From contig NZ_NSGF01000004.1 of the NCBI RefSeq assembly GCF_002294995.1, positions 1 through 64,000 on the forward strand: DNA of 64,000 nt, written 5' to 3'. This document shows, piece after piece, positions 46,101 to 54,936 of this stretch. The stretch's first letter is position 1; each line of letters begins with the position of its first letter. The position numbers were made by a program, and so were the translations under genes. The stretch is from Mesorhizobium sp. WSM3860 (GTDB lineage: Bacteria; Pseudomonadota; Alphaproteobacteria; Rhizobiales; Rhizobiaceae). The notes beneath the pieces were generated by a model. The model did not search any database. It was given only the letters and a program-made list of their open reading frames with translations, and was not told where the DNA came from.

Positions 46101-47072
46101 TCAAACGACGCCGCGTTCCTCGCTCCTTATGCGGAAGGCATCGACGGCGATCGCAAGCAGGATCATCGCGCCGCCGATCATCTGAATGTAATAGGCCGAG
46201 ACGTTGATGAGCTGCAGGCCGGTCTGGATGACGGTGATGAGCAGCGTGCCGCCGAGCATGCCGATGACGCGGCCGCGGCCGCCGAACAGCGAAACGCCGC
46301 CGATGACGGGTGCTGCCACGGCATAGAGCAGCGTCGTGCTGCCGACGGTCACGCTGACGCCGCCGAGATAGGAGGTGTAGAGGAAGCCGGCCATTCCAGC
46401 GAGGAAGCCGGAAGCGGTGAAGGCGCCAAGCCTCGCGCGCTTGACGTTGATGCCCGCGGCATTCGCTGCCCGGCGGTTGCCGCCGGTGGCATAGAGGTTG
46501 CGGCCCCAGGCCGAATAAGCAAGCACGACATGCGCCAGGAGATAGGCGACGAAGAGGGCGATCGGCATTACGGGCCAGCTGCCGATGGTGGCGCTGCCTA
46601 TGTAGCTGTAGCCTTCATCGGTCACCACCATGGTGCGGGCCTGGGTGGCGCCGAGCACCGCGCCTTGCAGAAAAAGCCCCATGGCCAGCGTCGCGATCAG
46701 CGAATTCATGCGCAAATAGGCGACGAAGTAGCCGTTGAGCAGGCCGACGAGCACCCCGGCAGCGATGGTGATGAGCACGGCCAGCGACCAGTGGACGCCG
46801 AACTGCTGCATGGCGTAGGCGCCGACCATGCTCGAGAAGACCAGATTGCCGACCACGGAGAGATCGATCTCCCCGATCAGAAGCGTGAAGGAGACCGCCA
46901 GCACCAGCACGCCCAGCGTGGTCGCCTGCACCAGCACGTTCTGCAGATTGCCTTCCGAAAGGAAGAAGGGATTGAGGAAGCCGGCCAGGATGCTGAACAC
47001 GATGATCAGGATCCAGACCACATTGTCGAGAAGCAATTTCTTGCTGGCCATGCCCGATACTGCCTTTGTCAT
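46101..47072 (-). CDS. ABC sugar transporter permease (single-permease RbsC-like)
   Basis: This 323-aa permease has about nine helices and the family motif LIGEIDLSVVGNLVFSS (about 65) and PVIGGVSLFGGRGR (about 260). Its ATG overlaps the ATPase stop (ATGA). No second permease gene follows, so the channel is probably a homodimer, unlike the two-permease system near 30 kb. Confidence 0.93.
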   Translation of the reverse strand: MTKAVSGMASKKLLLDNVVWILIIVFSILAGFLNPFFLSEGNLQNVLVQATTLGVLVLAVSFTLLIGEIDLSVVGNLVFSSMVGAYAMQQFGVHWSLAVLITIAAGVLVGLLNGYFVAYLRMNSLIATLAMGLFLQGAVLGATQARTMVVTDEGYSYIGSATIGSWPVMPIALFVAYLLAHVVLAYSAWGRNLYATGGNRRAANAAGINVKRARLGAFTASGFLAGMAGFLYTSYLGGVSVTVGSTTLLYAVAAPVIGGVSLFGGRGRVIGMLGGTLLITVIQTGLQLINVSAYYIQMIGGAMILLAIAVDAFRIRSEERGVV

Positions 47073-48589
47073 CGCGCCGTTCTCGCTTCGGCGATCGCAT
47101 CGATGGTGATCTCGGCGCCGTGCAGCATCCGCGCGATCCGACCCTTGGAGAAGATCACCACGCGGTCGACGAGGCGCTGCATCTCTTCCGGGTCCTGCGC
47201 GAGCAGAAGCACGCTGACGCCGTTCGTCGTCGCATCGTCGATCAGGCGGTGGATCTGTTCCTTGGCGGCGACGTCGACGCCGACGGTCGGTTCGTCGAGC
47301 AGAAGCAATCGCGGCTTGCGTTCCAGAAGCCGGCCGAGCAGCACCTTCTGCTGGTTGCCGCCAGACAATTCACCGATCTCCTGGCCGCCGTTGCCCATGA
47401 CGATCTCCATGGCGCCGCGCGCCTCGCGCATGCGGCGGTTCATGCCGGCGCCGCTCACCAGCCAGCCGAGCGATAGCGGCCAATTACCAAGGTTAAGGTT
47501 CTCGGTCACCGACATCGAGCCGACCAGGCCTTCGCCGATGCGGTCGTGGGTGAGATAGGCGATGCCCGAGTCGAGGCTCTGCCCCGGCGAGCCGAGGCGC
47601 ACTTCCCGGCCATCGATCAGGACGGCACCGGCCTTGATGGGCAGCAGTCCGCCCAGCGCCCGCATCAATTCCTGCGGCCCTTCGCCGAGCAGGCCGACGA
47701 GCCCGACGATCTCGCCGCGGCCGATCGCAAGATCGACCGGCCCGCCGCCGGGAAAAGAAAGGCCGCTGATCTCGATGGCCGCGGAATGATCCTCGCGGGC
47801 GCGGTGGAATTCGGCGACATCGGCGCCGGTGATGACGCGCGCCATGGCGTCGGCCGAAAGCTCCGCCGCCTTGCCGCTGGCGGTCACCTTGCCGTCGCGC
47901 AGCACTGTGTATTCCGAACAGAGCTGGCGCACCTCGTCGTTGTGGTGCGAGATGTAGATGAAGGACGTGCCGCGTTTGGTGAGGCTCTCGACCCATTCCA
48001 GCAGATGCAGCCGCTCGGCCGCCGCGAGGCCTGCGGTCGGCTCGTCGAGGATGATCAGCGCGGCTTCGGCCGCGACCGCCTTGATGATGGCGAGCCTTCG
48101 CCTGTCGCTCGCGCCAAGGTCGCCGGCGCGCCGCCTCGGATCGACCGGCATGCCGTGGCTTTCGAGCTGGCGCGCCGCGAGGCGATGAAGTGCTGCCCAG
48201 TTTGTCAGGCCGTAGCGTCTCGGCAGATCGGGCAGCAGAAGGTTCTCGCCGATTGAAAGGTCTTCGAAGATCTCCGAGTGCTGCGACAGAAGGTGGAGCC
48301 CGCGCTTCTTGCGCGCCGTCAGCGGCAAGGCCGACACGTCTTCGCCGTTGAGCAGGATCGAGCCGGTGTCAAGGCGCAACAGGCCGGCGATGATGTTGGA
48401 CAGCGTCGATTTGCCGGCGCCGTTCTTCCCAAGCAGGCCATGGATCGCGCCGCGCGACACGCTCAGCGAGACGCCGTCCAGCACCGCAAGCGGGCCGAAG
48501 CGCTTGAAGATGTTGTCGACGGTTAGAACAGCGTTGGCGCCGTTCTGCGCAAGACTATCGGGCACGATCGTGCCGTCGGCGATGACCAT
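47069..48589 (-). CDS. ABC sugar transporter ATPase, two fused domains (RbsA-like)
   Basis: The ATG at 48589 gives 506 aa; a TTG at 48604 is another possible start, and neither has a clear ribosome site. Domain 1 has Walker A GKNGAGKST and Walker B LIILDEPTAGL, but the signature is degenerate (GDLGASDRRRLAI). Domain 2 has the complete LSGGNQQKVLL and LLLLDEPTVGVDV, while its Walker A is the shortened LLGEGPQELM typical of this family. Domain 1 therefore binds ATP and domain 2 supplies the signature. It is located between the binding-protein and permease genes. Confidence 0.9.
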   Translation of the reverse strand: MVIADGTIVPDSLAQNGANAVLTVDNIFKRFGPLAVLDGVSLSVSRGAIHGLLGKNGAGKSTLSNIIAGLLRLDTGSILLNGEDVSALPLTARKKRGLHLLSQHSEIFEDLSIGENLLLPDLPRRYGLTNWAALHRLAARQLESHGMPVDPRRRAGDLGASDRRRLAIIKAVAAEAALIILDEPTAGLAAAERLHLLEWVESLTKRGTSFIYISHHNDEVRQLCSEYTVLRDGKVTASGKAAELSADAMARVITGADVAEFHRAREDHSAAIEISGLSFPGGGPVDLAIGRGEIVGLVGLLGEGPQELMRALGGLLPIKAGAVLIDGREVRLGSPGQSLDSGIAYLTHDRIGEGLVGSMSVTENLNLGNWPLSLGWLVSGAGMNRRMREARGAMEIVMGNGGQEIGELSGGNQQKVLLGRLLERKPRLLLLDEPTVGVDVAAKEQIHRLIDDATTNGVSVLLLAQDPEEMQRLVDRVVIFSKGRIARMLHGAEITIDAIAEARTAR

Positions 48590-48662
48590 TGGAATAACCG
48601 GCAATCTCGAAATGAGGTGAGAACGCGATGGCGCGTTCTCAACCGTTTCCTCGGCTGCGATC

Positions 48663-49775
48663 TCAGCCGGCGTTCTGCTGCATCTTCCACACCTGGGTCA
48701 CGACATTGGCCCAGTGGCGCGGGTCGTCGGCATTTTCCTTGGTGAGGAAGTAGGGCGGGATGGTGAGCAGCGGGCCGCACGGGCTGTCGGCGATCGTGCC
48801 CTTCTCCCAAAAATACTTCTTGTTTTCGTAAGGTCCGGTCGGAACCGGCTTGCCCTTCAGCGTGTACTCTTCCAGCAGGTCGACGACGATCTCGACATAG
48901 GCGATCGGGTCCTGCGCGATGTCGGCGTCGATCTCACCCGCCTTCACCCATTCCAGCGCATTCGGCGAGGCATCGATGCTGGTCAGGATGATGTGCTTCT
49001 CATGGCCGACCGGGAACAGCCGCTCTTGCGTTTCGAGCGCCTTGCGGGCATCAACGACGAAGATGTCGGTCGGCATGTGGATGGCGTCGAGGTCCGGCCG
49101 CTCGCGCAGCGTCGCCGAGACCACGGCGAGCGCCTGCTCATGCTGGTTGTTCTGCGGCCGCGAGATGATCTCGATGTCGGGATATTTGCTCTTAAGCGTG
49201 TCCTCGAAACCGTCTTTGCGGTCGCGCAGCGCCACGGCGGTCAGCGAGCCGTAATTGTTGAGCACGCTGCCCTTCGGCGAGCCATGTTTCTTGGTGAGCA
49301 ACTCGGCGGTCTTCTCCGCCGCCATGACGCCCGACTGCTTGTTGTCGAAGGTCACCGAAGCGGCTACTTCTCCGCCGGTGAGCACGGTGTCGACCATGCC
49401 GAGCGGCACGCCGAGCGACTTCGCCTTCTTGCTCAGCGGGATAAGAAGCTCCGAATCCAGTGCGTCGGAAATGAGGTAGCGCGGCTTCTGCAAGAGCAGA
49501 CTGTTCCAGTCGTTGACCTGCGCGTTGGCATCGCCATTGGCGTCCTTGCCGACGAATTCCAGGCCGAGGCCTTCGACCTTGCGCTTCAGCGCCTCCTGCA
49601 GCACGACGAAGAAGAAGAAGCCGAGATAGCCGGTCTCCCAGGCCACAACCTTGGAGGCCGCGCCTTGCGCCGCGGCGCGCTCGCCGCCCGCCAGCAACAG
49701 GCCGCCGGCAGTGGCGGCCGCGCCCTGCAAAAGCGTGCGGCGGTTCAATGTTAAGGTCTTGGTCTCGCAAACCAT
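48663..49775 (-). CDS. periplasmic sugar-binding protein of the second ABC system
   Basis: The ATG at 49775 (MVCETKTLTLNRRTLLQ) follows GGGAGCGAG. The 370-aa protein has a twin-arginine-type leader (RRTLLQGAAATAGGLLLA) ahead of a type I periplasmic-binding fold: WETGYLGFFFFVVLQEAL, VDTVLTGGEVAASVTFD, IDASPNALEWVKAGEI. It is the first gene of the operon binding protein-ATPase-permease-AraC-kinase. Confidence 0.88.
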   Translation of the reverse strand: MVCETKTLTLNRRTLLQGAAATAGGLLLAGGERAAAQGAASKVVAWETGYLGFFFFVVLQEALKRKVEGLGLEFVGKDANGDANAQVNDWNSLLLQKPRYLISDALDSELLIPLSKKAKSLGVPLGMVDTVLTGGEVAASVTFDNKQSGVMAAEKTAELLTKKHGSPKGSVLNNYGSLTAVALRDRKDGFEDTLKSKYPDIEIISRPQNNQHEQALAVVSATLRERPDLDAIHMPTDIFVVDARKALETQERLFPVGHEKHIILTSIDASPNALEWVKAGEIDADIAQDPIAYVEIVVDLLEEYTLKGKPVPTGPYENKKYFWEKGTIADSPCGPLLTIPPYFLTKENADDPRHWANVVTQVWKMQQNAG

Positions 49776-50145
49776 GTCTCGCTCCCTGAAATGGTTGGAA
49801 TCCTTGCCGGTGGAGCTTTTCCACCAAGCCCGTCCGGCGGGGCACTCAGCCCCAGACATCTCCCGGAACGTCTCCTCCCCGGGCGATCTGATCAGGCTAG
49901 GCGCCCGCTATCCGGGCAGCCACCACGTTCCGGGGCGGGTGTTAGTACTTTTTTGATTCCGCCAGTAAAAGCCGAGGCCGCGAATACGCCGTCGCCTGCG
50001 TTGCAAAGTGCTGACCTCCGGCGCATTGCATTCGGAGTCAAGAATGTATGTGTCGCCGAAAGCGCAAACCGGTAGCTCGCGTCGCAAGCCGCGGGTATCT
50101 GTGTTGGCGAGGGGGCCGCGCGCCGAAATCGAAGGGATGGAGAGA
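49776..50145. promoter_or_regulatory. 370-base divergent promoter region
   Basis: Between the binding-protein gene (minus) and the GDSL gene (plus). It holds the shared motif at 49942-49956. The open frame of the GDSL gene runs back to a GTG at 50008 but has no supporting ribosome site there. No other hairpin or gene was recognised. Confidence 0.5.
49942..49956. promoter_or_regulatory. shared 15-bp motif upstream of the binding-protein gene
   Basis: On the coding strand TCAAAAAAGTACTAA, 167 bases upstream of the binding-protein ATG. It differs at one base from the copy before the AraC gene. It is the strongest candidate for the AraC binding site. Confidence 0.55.
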
Positions 50146-51327
50146 ATGGAGCACTGGATCGGAACCTGGAGCGCAAGCCCGATGAACGTCTGGCCGGGAG
50201 ACGCCGTGCTCTATGGCTTCCACCGCCAGACGGTACGCCAGGTGGTGCGCGTCAGCACCGGCGGTGAGAGGTTGCGATTGAAGCTGTCCAACGAATATGG
50301 CGCCTCGCCGATTCGGATCGGCGCCGCGACCGTCGCCCTTGCCGCGAAAGACGGTGCGCTCGACGCCGCCAGCATCCGGCACGTGGCCTTCGGCGGCGAG
50401 ACGCAGGGCGATCTGGCGCCGGGCGCGCCACTGCTCAGCGATGTTGTGGACCTGGCGGTTCCCGATCTCGGGCAGATCGCGATCAGCCTCTATTTCCCCG
50501 ATTTCGCGCCGATCGAGACCTATCACTACGAGGCGCAGCAGACGGCCTACATCTCCGAGTTCGGCGATTTCGCCGGCGCAGCCGAACTGCCTGTGCAGCA
50601 GACCTCGACCAGCCGCTATTTCCTCAGCGCCGTTCTGGTCGAGCGCGCGCCGGACAGTGGCTCTCTGGTTTGTCTGGGGGATTCCATCACCGACGGCTTC
50701 GGCTCGACCGTCGACGGCAATGCGCGCTGGCCGGACCGGCTGGCGGAGCGGTTTGCGAAAAGCGGCCGGCTGTCAGGCATCGGTGTCCTTAACCAGGGGA
50801 TCGGCGGCAACCGCTTGCTTGCCAGCCGCGCCCGTGGCGCCAACGCGCTCGCCCGCTTCGACCGCGACGTGCTGGGCTTTCCCAACGTCCGGTGGGTCTC
50901 GGTGCTGGAAGGCATCAACGACATCGGCTGGCCGGAAACCATGCTTGCCGGGCGACCGGAAGCCGTCGCCGTCGAAAGCCTGATCGCGGCTTACCGGCAA
51001 TTGATCGCACGCGCCCGCCTCAACGGCATCAAGGTGCTGCTTGGCACGCTGCCGCCGTTCGGCGGCGCCTTCGAAGGCCAGCCGCTCAGAACCTTCTACT
51101 CTCCGACCAAGGAGCGCGACCGCCAGGCGGTGAACGCCTGGATCAAGACATCGGCCGAAGCCGATGCCGTCGTCGATTTCGAGCGCGCGCTGGCCGATCC
51201 CGCCAACCCGTCGAGGCTGCTGGCCGCCTTCGATTGCGGCGACGGCCTGCATCCGTCCGACGACGGCTATGCCGAGATGGCCAAGCTGTTCGAGGAAGCC
51301 TTCGAAAGCTTGCTTCGCGGCCAATAA
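50146..51327 (+). CDS. SGNH/GDSL hydrolase (carbohydrate esterase-like)
   Basis: The ATG at 50146 (MEHWIGTWSASP) follows GAAGGG nine bases upstream; a further ATG three codons earlier touches the GAAGGG itself and is less likely. The 393-aa protein begins with a beta-sandwich module and then shows the four SGNH blocks: LGDSITDG (Ser), NQGIGGNRL (Gly), GINDIG (Asn) and GDGLHPSDDGY (Asp and His). No signal peptide is visible, so it is probably cytosolic. Such enzymes deacylate sugars or polysaccharide-derived material. It is divergent from the sugar ABC operon. Confidence 0.88.
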   Translation: MEHWIGTWSASPMNVWPGDAVLYGFHRQTVRQVVRVSTGGERLRLKLSNEYGASPIRIGAATVALAAKDGALDAASIRHVAFGGETQGDLAPGAPLLSDVVDLAVPDLGQIAISLYFPDFAPIETYHYEAQQTAYISEFGDFAGAAELPVQQTSTSRYFLSAVLVERAPDSGSLVCLGDSITDGFGSTVDGNARWPDRLAERFAKSGRLSGIGVLNQGIGGNRLLASRARGANALARFDRDVLGFPNVRWVSVLEGINDIGWPETMLAGRPEAVAVESLIAAYRQLIARARLNGIKVLLGTLPPFGGAFEGQPLRTFYSPTKERDRQAVNAWIKTSAEADAVVDFERALADPANPSRLLAAFDCGDGLHPSDDGYAEMAKLFEEAFESLLRGQ

Positions 51328-51329
51328 GA

Positions 51330-52292
51330 CTACCTGCTTTTGCGAGCGGCTGCGGCTGCCCGCGTCGGCGCCTCCTGGATGTTGGCGGCGCCGCCCATGT
51401 CACCATTCTTGGTGCGGCCGGCCCCCGGTCCTGCTCCAATATCGGCGCCGGTCATCGGATCGGAAGCCGGGTCCGAGAGTGTCCGCTCCGCCATGTTGGC
51501 CGCGACTTTCTTGTCCTTGGCATTTAGCTTGACAGTCGCCATCCCGTCGCCGCCGTCGGCAGGCATGACCTCTTCGAGATTGTCGATGCGGTCCCATTCG
51601 CCTCCCGAATTCCAGGGTCCCGTGGAGTCTCCTTCGCCTTGCGAGGTGTTGACGTACATGCTGGCATATTTCTCGATGCCCGGGAGTTTGCCCGTCGGGA
51701 AGTTGTTCTCTATCGCGTACAGCGCTTTCTCGAAGGACTTCTGGTGGGCGACTTCGCGCGTCATCAAAAAACCGAGGGCATCCTTGACGCCGGGATCATC
51801 GGTGATGTTGATCAGTCGCTCGTACACGATCTTGGCACGAGCTTCGGCCGCGATGTTGGAGCGCATATCCACCGTTGGTTCGCCGCGCGAATCGATGTAG
51901 GCGGCGGTCCAAGGCACTCCGGCCGAGTCGCACAATGCGGGTCCGCCGCCAAACAGGATCGACTCTTTGGCGGTCGTGCCGCTGGCGCCAACCATCAAAT
52001 ACAGCTCGGCTTCCTTCATCTGTCCCTCTGCAAGCTGTGCCTTGAGGCCCTTGTTCAGCATTGTGACAATTGACCCGACCACCTCGAGGTGGCTTAGTTC
52101 TTCGGTCGCGATGTCGAGCAGCATGTCTTTCCGGCCGACATCGTCCTCACCCAGCCCTTGGGTGAAATAGCGCATAGCGGCGGCCAGCTCGCCATCGGCT
52201 CCGCCGAATTGCTCCATTATCATGCATGCCAGTTTCGGATTCGGCTCCGACACACGGACGGTGTATTGCAGTCGCTTATTGTGCATGAACAT
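51330..52292 (-). CDS. manganese catalase
   Basis: The ATG at 52292 (MFMHNKRLQYTVRV) follows GGAG at eight bases. The 320-aa protein is a non-haem dimanganese catalase: ligands are visible in EQFGGADGELAAAMRY (Glu), TEELSHLE (Glu and His), EARAKIVYERL (Glu) and REVAHQKSFEKAL (Glu-x2-His). The C-terminal Gly-rich tail (GADIGAGPGAGRT) is less conserved. It removes hydrogen peroxide. The frame stays open upstream to 52625 but with no start signal. It converges on the GDSL gene, two bases apart. Confidence 0.93.
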   Translation of the reverse strand: MFMHNKRLQYTVRVSEPNPKLACMIMEQFGGADGELAAAMRYFTQGLGEDDVGRKDMLLDIATEELSHLEVVGSIVTMLNKGLKAQLAEGQMKEAELYLMVGASGTTAKESILFGGGPALCDSAGVPWTAAYIDSRGEPTVDMRSNIAAEARAKIVYERLINITDDPGVKDALGFLMTREVAHQKSFEKALYAIENNFPTGKLPGIEKYASMYVNTSQGEGDSTGPWNSGGEWDRIDNLEEVMPADGGDGMATVKLNAKDKKVAANMAERTLSDPASDPMTGADIGAGPGAGRTKNGDMGGAANIQEAPTRAAAAARKSR

Positions 52293-52742
52293 GAGGTTTC
52301 TCCAGGGTTGGGGGTCCTCCGAACCGTCCATCACCAGGAATGTTCCCCCGCGCAGCACGATTGCAGTAGGTTGGCCGATCGAGGCTAGATTTCTCCGCGG
52401 AGCAACTTCGCCCCTCGATGTTGGCACCAGATCAGGATTGCGATCGGCCATGGCTTTGCGCCCGAATATCGGCCGTTGCCCGAGCGCGCGGCCAGAAGAA
52501 AACACGGAGCCAACCTCCGAGCAGGACGCCGAGCACTTGGCATATTGGACCTGACAGAAGAGCTCAGCTGTCCAGGAACAAACTGCAAGTCTTTCCTGTT
52601 TGGTGACCGAGCCGATTGCGGTCACGAAAATGGTTGGACATAGAAGACGTAATACTGAGCAGGTTGCGCAGCTACTGAGGCGCCAGTTTTCCAGTGAGAT
52701 GATGAGGCCCGCCGCGCTTTCCTGTCCGGCGAGACATCAGCA
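52293..52742. other. 450-base divergent spacer, no supported gene
   Basis: It must hold promoters for the Mn catalase (minus) and the SDR gene (plus). The catalase frame is open through much of it but lacks a start signal there. Nothing else with a ribosome site or recognisable product was seen, and no clear operator could be defined. Confidence 0.4.
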
Positions 52743-54026
52743 ATGAAGGTTCTCGTGACGGGATCGAACGGTCTCATCGGCACAGCCCTGTGCGCGCGCT
52801 TGGTCACGTCAGGGCACGACGTCGTCCGGGCCTCACGACGCCGATCAAGCCGCCCGGGTGAGGCGGGAACGATCGCCATCGATATGGCGAAGGCGCTCGC
52901 CCCCGAGGACTGGGGCAGTGCTCTTCAAGGCGTTGACGCGGTGGTGAATTGTGCCGGTGTTCTGCAGGACAGCGCCAGCGAACATACGACAGGGGTTCAT
53001 GCATTGGGCGCAGCGGTGTTGTTTCGTGCCTGCCAGCAAGCCGGGGTGCGCCGGGTCATCCACTTTTCCGCTATCGGCGTCGATCGTGAGCAACCCTCCG
53101 CCTTCTCCGCCAGCAAATATGCCGGCGAGGAGGCCTTGATGAAGCTCGACTTGGATTGGGTCGTGCTGAGACCCTCCGTCGTTCTGGGCCGCCCCGTTTT
53201 TGGAGCGAGTGCGCTGTTTCGCGGCCTTGCGGCGCTTCCTGTGCTACCCTCCATGCCCGGCACCGGCCGTCTGCAGGTGGTCCAACTTGAGGACGTGGTC
53301 GAAACGGTAGCGTTTTTCCTCAGCGCTGACAGCCCATCGCGGATCGCTCTCGACCTTGCTGGTCCGGACATCTTCGCCATGGAGGAGGTAGTCGCGCATT
53401 ACCGCAGGTGGCTTGGATGGGAAGAGGCTCGCGTCCTGGCCCTCCCGAGATGGGCGGCGCGTCTACTCTATCGCGCGGGTGACGCCGTCAGTGTGCTGGG
53501 ATGGCGCCCTCCCATGCGCACGAACGCCGCCCTTGAGATCAGCCGGGGAGCAACCGGCGATCCCGGACCCTGGAAGGCGACCACCGGGATCGAGCCGCGG
53601 GGTCTCCCGACAGCACTCGCCGCAAACCCAGCCACGGTGCAGGACAGGTGGTTTGCCGGCCTTTACTTCATCAAACCCGCGATCTTCACGGTACTGCCGT
53701 TCTTCTGGATCATGACCGGAATCATATCCTTGACAACCGGATGGCAGAGCGGCGTCCAACTCCTGATCGGTACCGCGGTGAGCGCGCTGGCGGCGCCTTT
53801 GGTCGTCGCCGGCGCGCTGGCCGATCTGGTCATCGGCATTCTCATCGCGCTACGCAAAACCGCGCGTCTTGGCCTCTGGGGAGCGATCGGCGTATGCGTT
53901 TTTTATGCATTGGCCGGCACGCTGCTGCGGCCCGATCTGTGGAACGAGCCGCTCGGCCCGCTGATGAAGATCCTGCCGATCGTTCTTCTGCACTTCGTCG
54001 CATTGGCGATCCTGGAGGAGCGCTGA
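52743..54026 (+). CDS. SDR (atypical, NDUFA9-like) with C-terminal membrane domain
   Basis: This 427-aa protein has an N-terminal NAD(P)-binding module (VLVTGSNGLIGTALCARL, about 3-20), a Ser and Ser-Lys stretch (FSAIGVD, SASKYAGEEAL) as in atypical SDRs, and NmrA-like later sequence to about 280. The last 130 residues hold four hydrophobic helices (from about 310, PAIFTVLPFFWIMTGII, DLVIGILIAL, IGVCVFYALAG, ILPIVLLHFVALAI), a DoxX-like tail. The next gene overlaps its TGA, so the two membrane proteins likely work together. Confidence 0.85.
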   Translation: MKVLVTGSNGLIGTALCARLVTSGHDVVRASRRRSSRPGEAGTIAIDMAKALAPEDWGSALQGVDAVVNCAGVLQDSASEHTTGVHALGAAVLFRACQQAGVRRVIHFSAIGVDREQPSAFSASKYAGEEALMKLDLDWVVLRPSVVLGRPVFGASALFRGLAALPVLPSMPGTGRLQVVQLEDVVETVAFFLSADSPSRIALDLAGPDIFAMEEVVAHYRRWLGWEEARVLALPRWAARLLYRAGDAVSVLGWRPPMRTNAALEISRGATGDPGPWKATTGIEPRGLPTALAANPATVQDRWFAGLYFIKPAIFTVLPFFWIMTGIISLTTGWQSGVQLLIGTAVSALAAPLVVAGALADLVIGILIALRKTARLGLWGAIGVCVFYALAGTLLRPDLWNEPLGPLMKILPIVLLHFVALAILEER

Positions 54027-54511
54027 TGCTCTACTTCGGTCTCAAATATCTCCATATCGTCGGCGCGGCGGTTCTGCTGGGGACGGGCGCCGGCATCGCC
54101 TTCTTCATGCTGATTGCACACCGGACCGGCAACCCGGCTACCGTGGCCGCTGTCGCGCGCATTGTCGTGATTGCCGATTTCCTGTTCACGGCAACGGCAG
54201 TTGTGGCGCAACCGATCACCGGCGTCTCGCTTGCCTGGCTCGTCGGCTATTCGCTCTGGGAAGGCTGGATCGCGCTGTCGATCCTTCTCTACGTCGTGAC
54301 CGGTCTTTTTTGGCTTCCCGTGGTCTGGATGCAGATGGAGATGCGCGATCTTGCGTTGGCGGCGGCGAAAGCCGGCCAGCCGCTTCCGCCGCGCTATCAC
54401 CGGCTTTTCCAGCTCTGGTTCATCTTCGGCTTCCCGGCCTTCGGCGCGGTCGCCGCCATCTTATGGCTGATGATCGCCCGCCCGGCCATCGAATGGTTCG
54501 GGACCGGCTGA
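54026..54511 (+). CDS. DUF2269-type integral membrane protein
   Basis: The ATG overlaps the stop of the preceding gene (TGATG). The 161-aa protein has four membrane helices with conserved-looking LKYLHIVGAAVLLGTGAG at the start, containing a His that in this family is suspected to bind haem or metal, and a polar loop RYHRLFQLWF near residue 131. Function is not known. It is translationally coupled to the SDR/DoxX-like protein. Confidence 0.85.
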   Translation: MLYFGLKYLHIVGAAVLLGTGAGIAFFMLIAHRTGNPATVAAVARIVVIADFLFTATAVVAQPITGVSLAWLVGYSLWEGWIALSILLYVVTGLFWLPVVWMQMEMRDLALAAAKAGQPLPPRYHRLFQLWFIFGFPAFGAVAAILWLMIARPAIEWFGTG

Positions 54512-54606
54512 TGCCGACGGGCCGAGCGAACTCATCGAGCTACGCGGGGAGGAGAGGCGCTGGCTTTTGATTTCCGGTGTATGGACAAGAACGACCTCCG
54601 AGCAAG

Positions 54607-54912
54607 CTACACCAGCGTGATCGGCATGTAGCGGATAACCACCTTCTCCTGCCGAAACCACCGCTCGAGTGCGATCCGGCGTCCACGCCAGTCCGATAGA
54701 TCGACCTCGTTAGCCATGACTTCGAAGATCACAATCTTATCGGCGTTCGACTCGGCACCCTTTTTCCACAAGCCGTCGGCAGGCGCCTGAAGGTAAGCAG
54801 TAACGCCTTCGAAGCGACTCGCCAGTTCTTCCTTCACGCGGTCGAAATCTTCTTGGGCGAAAGGCTGGCCTCTGTTGTCCGAGCAGGGAAGCAGGATCTG
54901 AACAAGATACAT
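54607..54912 (-). CDS. conserved hypothetical protein
   Basis: This 101-aa soluble protein has beta strands at both ends (MYLVQILLPC, VVIRYMPITLV) and a central helical stretch with an acidic cluster (EVMANEVDLSDW). It looks like a ferredoxin-like small domain, though no family name is certain. It lies 25 bases from the thioredoxin-reductase-like gene in the same direction. Confidence 0.7.
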   Translation of the reverse strand: MYLVQILLPCSDNRGQPFAQEDFDRVKEELASRFEGVTAYLQAPADGLWKKGAESNADKIVIFEVMANEVDLSDWRGRRIALERWFRQEKVVIRYMPITLV

Positions 54913-54936
54913 TGCAATCCACCGGTGAAAACTATT

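Noticed and set aside
44895-47558. Very long (887 codon) plus-strand open frame
   Set aside because: It is antisense to the AraC, permease and ATPase genes, all with clear motifs and ribosome sites. Long antisense frames are expected in GC-rich DNA.
52385-52625. N-terminal extension of the Mn catalase
   Set aside because: Known Mn catalases start near MFxHNKRLQY; the extension has no ribosome site.
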